This document shows, one piece after another, positions 1 through 7,115 of a stretch of 7,225 nt of DNA. The notes under the pieces were generated by a model. The model did not search any database and was not told the DNA's origin. It saw only the letters and a list, made by a program, of their open reading frames with translations. The stretch is from SG8-41 sp035259205 (lineage in GTDB: Bacteria; Pseudomonadota; Gammaproteobacteria; Burkholderiales; SG8-41): contig DATFWO010000202.1 of assembly GCA_035259205.1 (NCBI GenBank), positions 1 to 7,225 of the forward strand, read 5' to 3'. Positions within the stretch are counted from its first letter, which is position 1. Each line of letters starts with the position of its first letter. Both the position numbers and the translations under genes were made by a program.

Positions 1-1152
1 CGTGCCGATATCGAGGACGTCGCGCTGCAGGGACCGGCGACACCCGATCACGTGCTGAGAACGAAGCGCGTGCCCATGATAGGGCGCGACGTTGCGGCTT
101 TCAGCGCAGCCTACCGGCGCTACTTCGAGGCGCACGCACCGCGCGCCAAGGAACCCAAGACCATGCTCGACCCGGCGCCGCGCGTCGTGCTCGACCCCGA
201 GCTGGGCATGTGCGCCCTGGGACGGACCGCCAGGGATGCGGCCATGGTGAGCGACATCTATCGCCACACGATGGACGTCATCGAGCGCGCGGCATTGCTG
301 GGCGGCTACCGGGCGCTGCCGGCCGGCGATATCTTCGACGTGGAGTATTGGGACCTCGAGCAGGCGAAGCTGAGAAAGGGCGGCCAGCCGGCCATCTTCG
401 CTGGCGAGGTCGCCCTGGTAACCGGCGCCGCTTCCGGCATCGGTCGCGCCTGCGTCGACGCCCTCCTCCAGCGCGGTGCGTCGGTGATCGGGCTCGACAT
501 CAATCCCGCCGTCGTCGGGCTTCACGAGCGCACCGACTTTCTCGGCATACGCTGCGATGTCACGGCCGAAGGCGAGGTATTGAGCGCGCTGGAGGATGGC
601 GTGGGTTGGTTTGGCGGGCTCGACATGCTGATCCTCAACGCCGGCATATTCCCCGGCGGAGCGCAGATCGCAAAGCTCGATACCGTGGAATGGCGCAAGG
701 TCATGGAGGTCAATCTCGACGCCAACCTGGTACTGATGCGCGAATGCCATGCGCTGCTCGCGCTCGCGCCGCGCCGCGGACGGGTCGTGATCGTGGGGTC
801 GAAGAACGTTGCCGCTCCGGGACCGGGCGCGGCGGCGTACTCGGCATCGAAAGCGGCGCTCAATCAGCTCGCGCGCGTGGCGGCGCTCGAATGGGGCGCC
901 AGCGGCATCCGCGTCAATGTGCTGCATCCCAATGCCGTATTCGATACCGCGGCCTGGAGCGAGCAGGTGCTCGCGGCGCGCGCCGCGCACTACGGGGTGA
1001 GCGTGCAGGAGTACAAGCAGAACAATGTGCTCAAGACCGAGATCACCAGCCGCGACGTCGCCGAGCTCGCCGCCGAAATGTGCGGGCCTGCTTTCTCGAA
1101 AACCACCGGCGCCCAGGTGCCGGTGGACGGCGGAAACGAGCGGGTGATCTAG
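1..1152 (+). CDS. Bifunctional class II aldolase/short-chain dehydrogenase, C-terminal part (5' end outside window)
   Basis: The frame is open from the first base, so the gene begins upstream. What is visible is the linker and the whole dehydrogenase half of the fused family that pairs an N-terminal class II (RhaD/fuculose-type) aldolase with a C-terminal SDR; full-length members are roughly 650-700 residues. Counting from the GTG at 52, a Rossmann cofactor loop TGAASGIG lies at about 124-131, an acidic residue ends strand beta2 (LDIN, Asp149, suggesting NAD(H)), NAG is at 196-198, and the catalytic set is Asn221, Ser250, Tyr263 and Lys267 (YSASK). The PATPDH...TKRVP and DVEYWDLEQAKL stretches before the SDR domain are typical of the fusion family. 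The family turns a sugar phosphate into dihydroxyacetone phosphate and an aldehyde and oxidises or reduces the aldehyde; the rhizobial RhaD relative acts in rhamnose breakdown. The substrate here is unknown. The GTG at 52 is not the real start. The stop TAG shares its last base with the next start codon. Confidence 0.9.
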   Translation, partial: RADIEDVALQGPATPDHVLRTKRVPMIGRDVAAFSAAYRRYFEAHAPRAKEPKTMLDPAPRVVLDPELGMCALGRTARDAAMVSDIYRHTMDVIERAALLGGYRALPAGDIFDVEYWDLEQAKLRKGGQPAIFAGEVALVTGAASGIGRACVDALLQRGASVIGLDINPAVVGLHERTDFLGIRCDVTAEGEVLSALEDGVGWFGGLDMLILNAGIFPGGAQIAKLDTVEWRKVMEVNLDANLVLMRECHALLALAPRRGRVVIVGSKNVAAPGPGAAAYSASKAALNQLARVAALEWGASGIRVNVLHPNAVFDTAAWSEQVLAARAAHYGVSVQEYKQNNVLKTEITSRDVAELAAEMCGPAFSKTTGAQVPVDGGNERVI

Positions 1153-2522
1153 TGAAAGTATCGCTGGTCTCCCTGCGCGAGCTCGCCATCAGCGCCCTGC
1201 CATTCGTCCTGCTCGTGCTCGGACTGCTGTGGATTTCCTATCTCATCCTCGATCCGACGCCGCCACGGAAGGTGGTGCTCGCTACGGGTCCCGAACAAGG
1301 GGCATACGCCGAGTTCGGCAAGCGCTATGTGAGCGAGCTCGCCCGCTTCGGCATCCGCGTCGAGCTGCGCACCACGGCGGGCGCCGCGGAGAATCGCCGA
1401 TTGCTCCGGGATGCCGCTTCCGGAGTGGACGTTGCCTTCATGCAAAGCGGTGCGGGCGATGCGATCTACGCCGTGGACGAGGACACGAGCGGACGGCAGC
1501 TGGTATCGCTGGGCAATCTGTTTCTGGAACCCGTGTGGCTATTCTATCGCACGGATGCCGCTCGCGGCGCGGCGTCCGACGGCGCGCTGGATCATCTGCA
1601 GCAGCTCGCGCCACTGCGCCTGAATATCGGCGCGCCGGGGAGCGGCGCCGCCAACCTGCTCTATAAGGTGCTGCACGCGAACAAGCTCGACGCCGCGCAG
1701 ATGAAACTGCAGCGGCTGCCGCCGACGCCGGCCGTGGTCGCGTTGCTCAACGGCGAGCTCGACGCCCTCGCATTCGTGTCGTCGCCCGAGTCAACACTGG
1801 TGCGGATGCTGCTGCAGACACCGGGGATACGCCTGCTGGAATTCACGCAAGCCGACGCGTATGCGCGGCGGTTCTCTTTCTTGAGAAGCATCACGATGCC
1901 GCGCGGCACGGTGGACCTGGCGCAGGACGTGCCGCCCGCTGACGTTCACCTGGTAGCCGCTACCGCGAGCATGGTGGCCACCGAGCGCCTGCACCCGGCT
2001 CTGATACAGCTGCTTGTCCAGGCGGCCCAGCGCATCCACGGCGACAGCTCGTGGTTCGGGCCGGCCGGAGAGTTTCCGAACGGCGCCGCCACTGAGTTTC
2101 CGCTCGCCAAGGAAGCGGCCCGGTTCTATCGCGACGGCCCCCCCCTGCTGCAGCGCCAGCTGCCGTTCTGGCTCGCCAATCTGATCGACCGCATGTGGGT
2201 GGTGCTGCTCTCGCTGGTTGCGATCCTGATCCCGCTGTCGCGGATAGTGCCGCCCGTGTACGAGTTTCGCATCCGCTCGCGCGTGTTCCGCTGGTACCGG
2301 CAGCTGCGCGAGATTGAGAACGTGGCCATTCGAACCGATGTGGCGGATGCAAAGCGGGGCGAGTTGCTGGCAAGACTCGACCAGCTGGAGCACCGGGTCG
2401 AGAAAGTGAGCGTGCCCCTGGCGTATACGGACGAGCTGTACGCATTGCGCAGCTACATCGATCTTGTGCGCAAACGCGTGCAGGGAGAAGCACATACCGT
2501 GGAGGCAACCAGTAGACAGTAA
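1152..2522 (+). CDS. Membrane-anchored TAXI-family TRAP transporter solute-binding protein
   Basis: This 456-residue protein starts at a GTG whose first base is the last base of the preceding TAG, which suggests translational coupling. A hydrophobic segment at about 12-34 looks like an uncleaved anchor or signal anchor. Residues 38-330 resemble TAXI periplasmic binding proteins: LATGPEQGAYAEFG at 43-56, AENRRLL at 79-85, DVAFMQSGAGD at 93-103, and NIGAPGSGAANLL at 158-170. A second membrane segment lies at about 344-368, followed by a basic, charged tail of about 85 residues with a possible short coiled coil (about 396-420). The expected topology puts the binding domain in the periplasm and the tail in the cytoplasm. 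Classic TAXI proteins are soluble and sit beside a fused DctQM-type permease; none is encoded here. It could feed a distant permease or act as a ligand sensor. The ligand is unknown; TAXI proteins studied elsewhere bind glutamate or other carboxylates. Family assignment is fairly sure, function is not. Confidence 0.85.
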   Translation: MKVSLVSLRELAISALPFVLLVLGLLWISYLILDPTPPRKVVLATGPEQGAYAEFGKRYVSELARFGIRVELRTTAGAAENRRLLRDAASGVDVAFMQSGAGDAIYAVDEDTSGRQLVSLGNLFLEPVWLFYRTDAARGAASDGALDHLQQLAPLRLNIGAPGSGAANLLYKVLHANKLDAAQMKLQRLPPTPAVVALLNGELDALAFVSSPESTLVRMLLQTPGIRLLEFTQADAYARRFSFLRSITMPRGTVDLAQDVPPADVHLVAATASMVATERLHPALIQLLVQAAQRIHGDSSWFGPAGEFPNGAATEFPLAKEAARFYRDGPPLLQRQLPFWLANLIDRMWVVLLSLVAILIPLSRIVPPVYEFRIRSRVFRWYRQLREIENVAIRTDVADAKRGELLARLDQLEHRVEKVSVPLAYTDELYALRSYIDLVRKRVQGEAHTVEATSRQ

Positions 2523-2562
2523 GCGTTCTCTCATCGCTCACCGCGCACTGTTCACCGCTGTT

Positions 2563-3603
<1,041 letters not shown>

Positions 3604-3618
3604 TAAGGAAACGGTCTC

Positions 3619-3639
3619 CGTGCTCGCAGGGCGAGCACG
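3619..3639. terminator. Hairpin between convergent genes, possible bidirectional terminator
   Basis: A perfect 9-bp inverted repeat (CGTGCTCGC and GCGAGCACG) flanks the 3-base loop AGG, starting 16 bp after the mtnA stop. It lies between the convergent mtnA and SDR genes, where a shared terminator is expected. There is no clear T-run after it on the plus strand; on the minus strand a weakly T-rich stretch follows. Termination is therefore inferred from position and stem strength, not from a canonical U-tract. Confidence 0.5.
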
Positions 3640-3642
3640 CTC

Positions 3643-3672
3643 AGGATTGACGCTCGTTAGAGGGTCAATCCT
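3643..3672. repeat. Second inverted repeat, overlapping the SDR stop codon
   Basis: A perfect 9-bp inverted repeat (AGGATTGAC and GTCAATCCT) is separated by 12 bases. It begins 3 bp after the hairpin at 3619-3639. Its right arm lies within the last codons of the minus-strand SDR gene and the loop contains that gene's stop codon. It may assist termination of either transcript; no T-tract follows. Confidence 0.4.
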
Positions 3673-4415
3673 CCGCTGACCTCGATCACCGCGCCGTTGA
3701 TGTAGCTCGCCTCGTCGGAGGCGAGGAATGCAAACGTGTTGGCGATCTCTTCGGGCCGCGCCAGGCGCCCGAGCGGCACGCGCTCTTCGAGCGCCTTCAG
3801 CACCTTTTCCGGGATCTTGCTGAGGATGGGCGTGGCGACGAAGCCCGGGCACACGGCGTTGGCCCGTATGCCCTTGCGCCCCAGTTCCCGCGCCCAGGTC
3901 TTGACCATGCCGATCACGCCGAACTTGCTCGCCGCGTAGTTGGTTTGTCCGAAATTGCCGTAGAGACCGACGATGGAGGAGCTGTTGAGTATCACGCCGG
4001 AGTTCTGCTTCAGCATGGTGTCGAGCACCGCCTTCGTGCAGTTAAAGACGCCCTTGAGATTGATGTCGATGACGTTATCGAACTGCTCGTCGGTCATGTT
4101 CTTGATCGTCGCGTCCTGGACGATGCCGGCATTGTTGACGAGGCAGTCGATCCGGCCGTAGCGGGCCACTACGGCTTCCGCCATGCGGGTGAGGCTCGCC
4201 TTGTCGCGGACGTCGATCTGCAGCCCTATGGCCTCGCCCCCCGCGGCCGAGATTTCCTGCGCGGTCTGCTGCGCCAGATCGGCGTTGATGTCGCAGGAGA
4301 CGACCTTGGCGCCCTCGGCGCCGAACTTGACCGCGGTCGCCTTGCCGATGCCCCGGCCCGAGCCGGTGATGATCGCGACCTTGCCCGTAAGCCTTCGATG
4401 TCCATTCAGTTCCAT
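3657..4415 (-). CDS. FabG-like 3-oxoacyl-(ACP/CoA) reductase, short-chain dehydrogenase
   Basis: This is a complete classical SDR of 252 residues, the usual size. Visible are the cofactor loop TGSGRGIG at 17-24, an Asp at the end of beta2 (SCDIN, Asp42), NNAG at 94-97, and the catalytic tetrad Asn119, Ser147, Tyr160 and Lys164 (YAASK). Also present are the PG motif at 190-191 and a C-terminal SGGLTL. It most resembles FabG/acetoacetyl-CoA reductase-type enzymes that interconvert 3-oxoacyl and 3-hydroxyacyl thioesters. Asp42 suggests NAD(H) rather than the NADPH used by housekeeping FabG, so a catabolic hydroxyacyl or alcohol dehydrogenase role is possible; the substrate cannot be read from sequence. 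The ATG at 4415 was chosen because GGAG (4420-4423) precedes it by 4 bases; the frame continues upstream to 4478 without family-like sequence. It is monocistronic as seen, convergent with mtnA. Confidence 0.92.
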   Translation of the reverse strand: MELNGHRRLTGKVAIITGSGRGIGKATAVKFGAEGAKVVSCDINADLAQQTAQEISAAGGEAIGLQIDVRDKASLTRMAEAVVARYGRIDCLVNNAGIVQDATIKNMTDEQFDNVIDINLKGVFNCTKAVLDTMLKQNSGVILNSSSIVGLYGNFGQTNYAASKFGVIGMVKTWARELGRKGIRANAVCPGFVATPILSKIPEKVLKALEERVPLGRLARPEEIANTFAFLASDEASYINGAVIEVSGGLTL

Positions 4416-4419
4416 GTCA

Positions 4420-4423
4420 CTCC
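4420..4423 (-). promoter_or_regulatory. Ribosome binding site of the FabG-like gene
   Basis: On the minus strand GGAG, within AGGCGGAG, lies 4 bases before the ATG at 4415. It supports this start over the longer frame that begins at 4478. Confidence 0.5.
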
Positions 4424-4538
4424 GCCTGCGTAACGACAAATTGGCGAAAACTGTAAACCTTTTTGGCGCGACGCACAATTAATTATGCCTCATGCCAACA
4501 GTGGAAAATGCACGGCGTTGTAAAATAGACACTTAATA

Positions 4539-4569
4539 GAATTTTCGTCGATTCTGCGACGCAGAATTC
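4539..4569. repeat. Imperfect hairpin and overlapping 17-bp palindrome
   Basis: GAATT...AATTC (4539-4543 and 4565-4569) and CGTCG...CGACG (4546-4550 and 4557-4561) form an interrupted stem with a 6-base loop. An alternative perfect palindrome, ATTCTGCG-A-CGCAGAAT, occupies 4551-4567 and has the size of a dimeric regulator site. The two arrangements are mutually exclusive as folded RNA. Which strand, if any, is transcribed is unknown. Confidence 0.45.
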
Positions 4570-4630
4570 CTGCCCGGAAATCGAGCCCTCGAAGGAGGCT
4601 CGCAGGAAATCTCGCGGGTTTCCAGGGCAG
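4570..4630. repeat. Nested stem-loop element
   Basis: An outer stem of 11 bp with a single bulged A (4624) pairs 4570-4580 (CTGCCCGGAAA) with 4619-4630 (TTTCCAGGGCAG). Inside it, 4582-4590 pairs with 4595-4602 as an 8-bp stem with one bulged C (4587) and a GAAG tetraloop. The 16 bases at 4603-4618 stay unpaired. Such nested pairing in non-coding DNA suggests a structured RNA, a long terminator-like structure, or a REP-like palindromic element. I recognise no known RNA family in it. Confidence 0.45.
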
Positions 4631-4772
4631 TGCGGAGCGAAGAACTAGAACTGCCGGCCACCCGTGCGCAGCCAGCTGGGGAGATGGTCGAGCGGGAAAG
4701 GAATGCCACCCAGATGTTAGAAATAAATATTACGCTATATCAACTGACTACATGGCTATATTAAACTTGATT

Positions 4773-5237
4773 CTAGGCCGGGTTGCGGCTCGAGCGACGC
4801 TCCAGGAAGAACGCCTGCAGGAGCGCCCCGCAGTCTTCGGCCAGGACGCCCCCGCTCACTTTGGAGTGATGGTTTAGCCGGGCATCCGCGAACAGGTTGA
4901 TCACGCCGCCGCAGGCGCCCGTCTTGGGATCGGCGGCCCCATACACCAGCCGGGCAATACGCGCGTGGAGCATCGCGCCGGCGCACATCGCGCACGGCTC
5001 CAGAGTCACGAACAATTCGCAGTCGTTCAGGCGATAGTTCTGGAGGTGACGCGCGGCCGCGCGGAGCGCCACGATTTCCGCGTGCGCCGCAGGATCGCAG
5101 CCGGAAATCGGCTGGTTGTAACCGCGCCCGATGACCGCGTTATCCCTGACCACGACAGCGCCTACCGGCACCTCTCCCGCCGCCCGGGCCGTTCGCGCCA
5201 GATCGAGCGCCTCCAGCATGAACTGCTCATCGATCAT
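4773..5237 (-). CDS. tadA: tRNA-specific adenosine deaminase
   Basis: The 154-residue protein matches TadA closely. TadA converts adenosine-34 to inosine in the anticodon of tRNA-Arg(ACG), an essential decoding step in the cytoplasm. The cytidine/deoxycytidylate deaminase zinc site is complete: HAEI with zinc ligand His52 and proton-shuttling Glu54, and PCAMC with Cys82 and Cys85. EVPVGAVVV at 22-30, NYRL at 67-70 and the FFLERR tail at 143-148 are also TadA-like. The ATG at 5237 is the first in frame and gives a normal length; no clear Shine-Dalgarno sequence precedes it, and an internal ATG six codons later is an alternative. It lies 33 bp downstream of the deacetylase gene on the same strand, so translation may depend on read-through from that transcript. 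Confidence 0.95.
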   Translation of the reverse strand: MIDEQFMLEALDLARTARAAGEVPVGAVVVRDNAVIGRGYNQPISGCDPAAHAEIVALRAAARHLQNYRLNDCELFVTLEPCAMCAGAMLHARIARLVYGAADPKTGACGGVINLFADARLNHHSKVSGGVLAEDCGALLQAFFLERRSSRNPA

Positions 5238-5270
5238 GCCGCGGTGACCGATAGCTGCGCGGCGGCAGGA

Positions 5271-6263
5271 TCAAAGCAGCCGCGACGCCATCTGCTCGGC
5301 AAAGCGCCGGGCGGTGTAGCGCAGCGGAGAGCGCAGCAGGCGGGCCACGCCCGGCGCCGGCACCGTTCGCGCGTCGATCTCGGAAAACACCGCGGTGCGA
5401 AACTTGTCGCGGTTCGCCGCCAGAAAATTGCACAGTTTCTCGAACCGGCTGATGTGCATCCAGTCGGGCGCCCGTCTGCCGGGCTCGCGCACGCGCCGCA
5501 TCAGCTCGAAGCTGTGCCAGACGATGACGAACGAATACCAGTCCGCGTGCCACGCCTGCAGCAACGCCGCCTCCAGCTCCTGGAACGAGCAGGCGCACAA
5601 CTGCGCGTGGCGCACGTGCCCGGGGTAATCGCTGAAAACCGTCACCGGAAATTCGCACACGCCGTCGATCATCGTGGGCTGCTGCAGCGGCTCGTCCACG
5701 CGTATCTGACAATCCGTGTCGAGGAAGCAGGAATTGTGGCTGCTGTCGAATGCGATGCCGTTACGGGCGAGCGCGCGCAACGTCTCCAGGCTGGCGCCGT
5801 AGTTCCCGGCCCGGAACGCGCACAGGTTGCGCGCTCCGGCCTGCGTGAGATTGGCGATACCCTTGGCCACGATGCGCGTCTGAACGTCTTCGGAAAACTG
5901 ATGGATGTTTTGCTGGAACTCGGCCGGCAGGTCGGGATCAGCCAGCTCCCGCAGCCATTCGGTATGCACGTGGAGCTGGACTTCGTGGCCAGCCGACTGC
6001 ACCTGGTCGACGATCTCGTGCAGGGCCCCGTTCCCCGCCCGGCCGGAGAACAGCGCCTCGACGAAGTAGGTGGCCTTGAGCGCGTTGCGGTTCAGGACCT
6101 CCATCTGGAACTGCACACCATAGTCTCCCGAGCCCGTCTCGCCGCGGATGTATCCGGCGATTTCCTCCGCGAAGTCCGACTTCGACGGTGGCAGCGGGTT
6201 GGTCGGCCAGTTCGCGACGAACGGCCAGATCTCGGTATCGACGGTCAGAAAAACATTGAGCAT
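5271..6263 (-). CDS. NodB/WalW-like polysaccharide deacetylase family protein
   Basis: The 330-residue product resembles the WalW-like branch of carbohydrate esterase family 4 (NodB homology) proteins. An N-terminal strand with the acidic motif TVDTE (Asp9, Glu11) stands where the catalytic and metal-binding acidic residues of NodB domains lie. ATYFVE at 64-69 and GHEVQLHVHTEW at 92-103 (His98 and His100 are candidate metal ligands) follow. Next come FRAGNYG at 150-156, FDSS at 172-175, and VWHSFE at 248-253 near the end of the barrel. There is no signal peptide or membrane segment, so it is probably cytoplasmic and may act on a lipid-linked or nucleotide-linked sugar in surface polysaccharide synthesis; this is inference. 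The start at 6263 was chosen because MLNVFLTVDTE begins the domain directly; an in-frame ATG at 6305 would add 14 residues. It is the first gene of a probable unit with tadA. Substrate and activity are unproven. Confidence 0.8.
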   Translation of the reverse strand: MLNVFLTVDTEIWPFVANWPTNPLPPSKSDFAEEIAGYIRGETGSGDYGVQFQMEVLNRNALKATYFVEALFSGRAGNGALHEIVDQVQSAGHEVQLHVHTEWLRELADPDLPAEFQQNIHQFSEDVQTRIVAKGIANLTQAGARNLCAFRAGNYGASLETLRALARNGIAFDSSHNSCFLDTDCQIRVDEPLQQPTMIDGVCEFPVTVFSDYPGHVRHAQLCACSFQELEAALLQAWHADWYSFVIVWHSFELMRRVREPGRRAPDWMHISRFEKLCNFLAANRDKFRTAVFSEIDARTVPAPGVARLLRSPLRYTARRFAEQMASRLL

Positions 6264-6384
6264 GGCGCTACTTCGCTGAGCTACCGACGCCTGCAACGAC
6301 AACATCTGGCTGCCGTCGCAACGGTCAGACTAGGCCTGGAAAAGTCTCCTCCTACGCGTTACCGATCTTCTCGTCTTTTATCCG

Positions 6385-6413
6385 ATGATAGCCGATAGCA
6401 CCGTCGCGGTCAC
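6385..6413 (-). promoter_or_regulatory. Possible sigma-70 promoter for the deacetylase-tadA unit
   Basis: Read on the minus strand, GTGACC (6408-6413, 4 of 6 matches to the -35 consensus) is followed after 17 bases by TATCAT (6385-6390, 5 of 6 to the -10 consensus). Transcription would begin near 6378, giving a leader of about 115 bases before the ATG at 6263. The leader includes AGGAGGAG (6346-6353, minus) with no start codon at a usable distance. Confidence 0.35.
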
Positions 6414-6943
6414 TTCCAGGCGCCGCGCTAGGCGTCGGGGCATCGGTGCGCAGCAATCGCCGCCGATCGTGAAAGAATGCCGGCGCTAATCGCGACGCGT
6501 TGCCTGTCGCAGGGCTTCCTTCTCTCGAGCAATCATATCCCGAGGGTACCGTCGTCCCGGTCACGTCCACGGATTTCACCGGAATCGACCGCAAATGCGA
6601 GCGCGATCCTCTGCTGCGCGTTGAGCTCCTTGGCCCGGTTGGATCTGCCATCAGTGCCTGTCCAGATTTTTTACAAGCGCCTTGTCGAGGATCGTCGACA
6701 CCGTGTCAAGATTTCTCTACCACTCGCGCTGTCCCTTGCGCACGCCCGATCAGACGCGGAGTCACACGAGTCATTATGAAACAAAGCAGTGCATACCGGT
6801 TTCCGGGTGCAAAAGACACTAGCTTGGGGCCCCTTTATCTCTCGTGATGTCACTATACGGTCGTCGGTTTTCTTTACAAGCGGCGGCCCCCTCGATTCGG
6901 CGCAGGAAAAACATTTGATGTAAAAACAACGGACTCTTGCACA

Positions 6944-6959
6944 TGGAATATCTATTGCT
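6944..6959 (+). promoter_or_regulatory. Candidate sigma-54 (-24/-12) promoter
   Basis: The sequence TGGAATATCTATTGCT matches the RpoN consensus TGGCAC-N5-TTGCW at 9 of the 11 defined positions. The invariant GG (6945-6946) and GC (6957-6958) are exactly 10 bases apart. Transcription would start near 6970, giving a leader of about 150 bases before the ATG at 7121. Such promoters need an enhancer-binding activator; the repeats at 6873-6882 and 6911-6921 lie within the usual upstream range. No activator gene is in the window. Confidence 0.5.
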
Positions 6960-7049
6960 TGAAGAGTGTGGGGTCGGAGGGTTGTCGCAGGGTACGTCCA
7001 TCAAAAGCGAAAGGAAGTTTCACCAGAGATCACAAAAAGCCCACTGCAA

Positions 7050-7074
7050 GCCTCGGAGCCAATACGCCCGAGGC
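7050..7074 (+). repeat. Hairpin in the leader of the secreted-protein gene
   Basis: A perfect 7-bp inverted repeat (GCCTCGG and CCGAGGC) encloses an 11-base loop, ending 46 bases before the ATG at 7121. The bases after it are pyrimidine-rich with several T-runs. It may be a leader structure affecting stability or translation, or an attenuator; the T-runs do not follow the stem directly. Confidence 0.4.
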
Positions 7075-7109
7075 GTGTTGATTTCCTATTTCTCTTCGTA
7101 TTTTTCTCC

Positions 7110-7115
7110 GGGAGA
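7110..7115 (+). promoter_or_regulatory. Ribosome binding site of the secreted-protein gene
   Basis: GGGAGA ends 5 bases before the ATG at 7121. This is the clearest Shine-Dalgarno match in the window and fixes that start. Confidence 0.7.

Larger units (their letters stand above)
4416..4772. other. Gene-free 357-bp stretch with clustered inverted repeats and an AT-rich end
   Basis: No plausible coding sequence is seen between the FabG-like start and the tadA stop. From low to high coordinate it holds the FabG-like gene's leader, a weak minus-strand -10 candidate (CATAAT, 4482-4487, without a good -35), a block of inverted repeats (4539-4630), and a GC-rich segment with the palindrome CCAGCTGG (4672-4679). 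The last part (about 4711-4772) is AT-rich and contains the 7-bp direct repeat GCTATAT at 4734-4740 and 4755-4761, 21 bp apart. It could combine the tadA 3' end, the promoter of the SDR gene and a structured element. Confidence 0.6.

Noticed and set aside
210..1151. Open frame running upstream from the TAXI gene for 314 codons
   Set aside because: It overlaps the clear SDR coding frame, is Arg-rich shadow sequence typical of GC-rich DNA, and has no family-like content before the GTG at 1152.
1791..2541. Long minus-strand open frames over the TAXI gene (247 and 193 residues)
   Set aside because: They are antisense to a well-supported protein and have His/Arg/Gln-rich or low-complexity composition with no domain.
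3945..4433. 162-residue plus-strand open frame over the FabG-like gene
   Set aside because: It is the antisense shadow of the SDR catalytic motifs, with no domain of its own.
4679..4720. tRNA-Ser/Leu-like D-arm wording (GGTCGAGCGGG)
   Set aside because: No anticodon arm, T-loop (GTTCGAATC) or matching acceptor stem follows on either strand.
4965..6398. 477-residue plus-strand open frame across tadA and the deacetylase gene
   Set aside because: It is the longest shadow frame but spans two recognisable genes on the other strand and has Arg/His-rich composition without recognisable domains.
6826..6833. GGGGCCCC followed by TTT as a terminator
   Set aside because: The palindrome has no loop and no longer stem, and no gene ends nearby.
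6352..6847. Overlapping open frames of about 100 residues on both strands in the long intergenic region
   Set aside because: None has a ribosome binding site, recognisable motif or protein-like composition. A minus-strand stretch near 6533-6670 (reading AKELNAQQRIALAF) looked slightly protein-like but has no start codon and is only 45 codons between stops.
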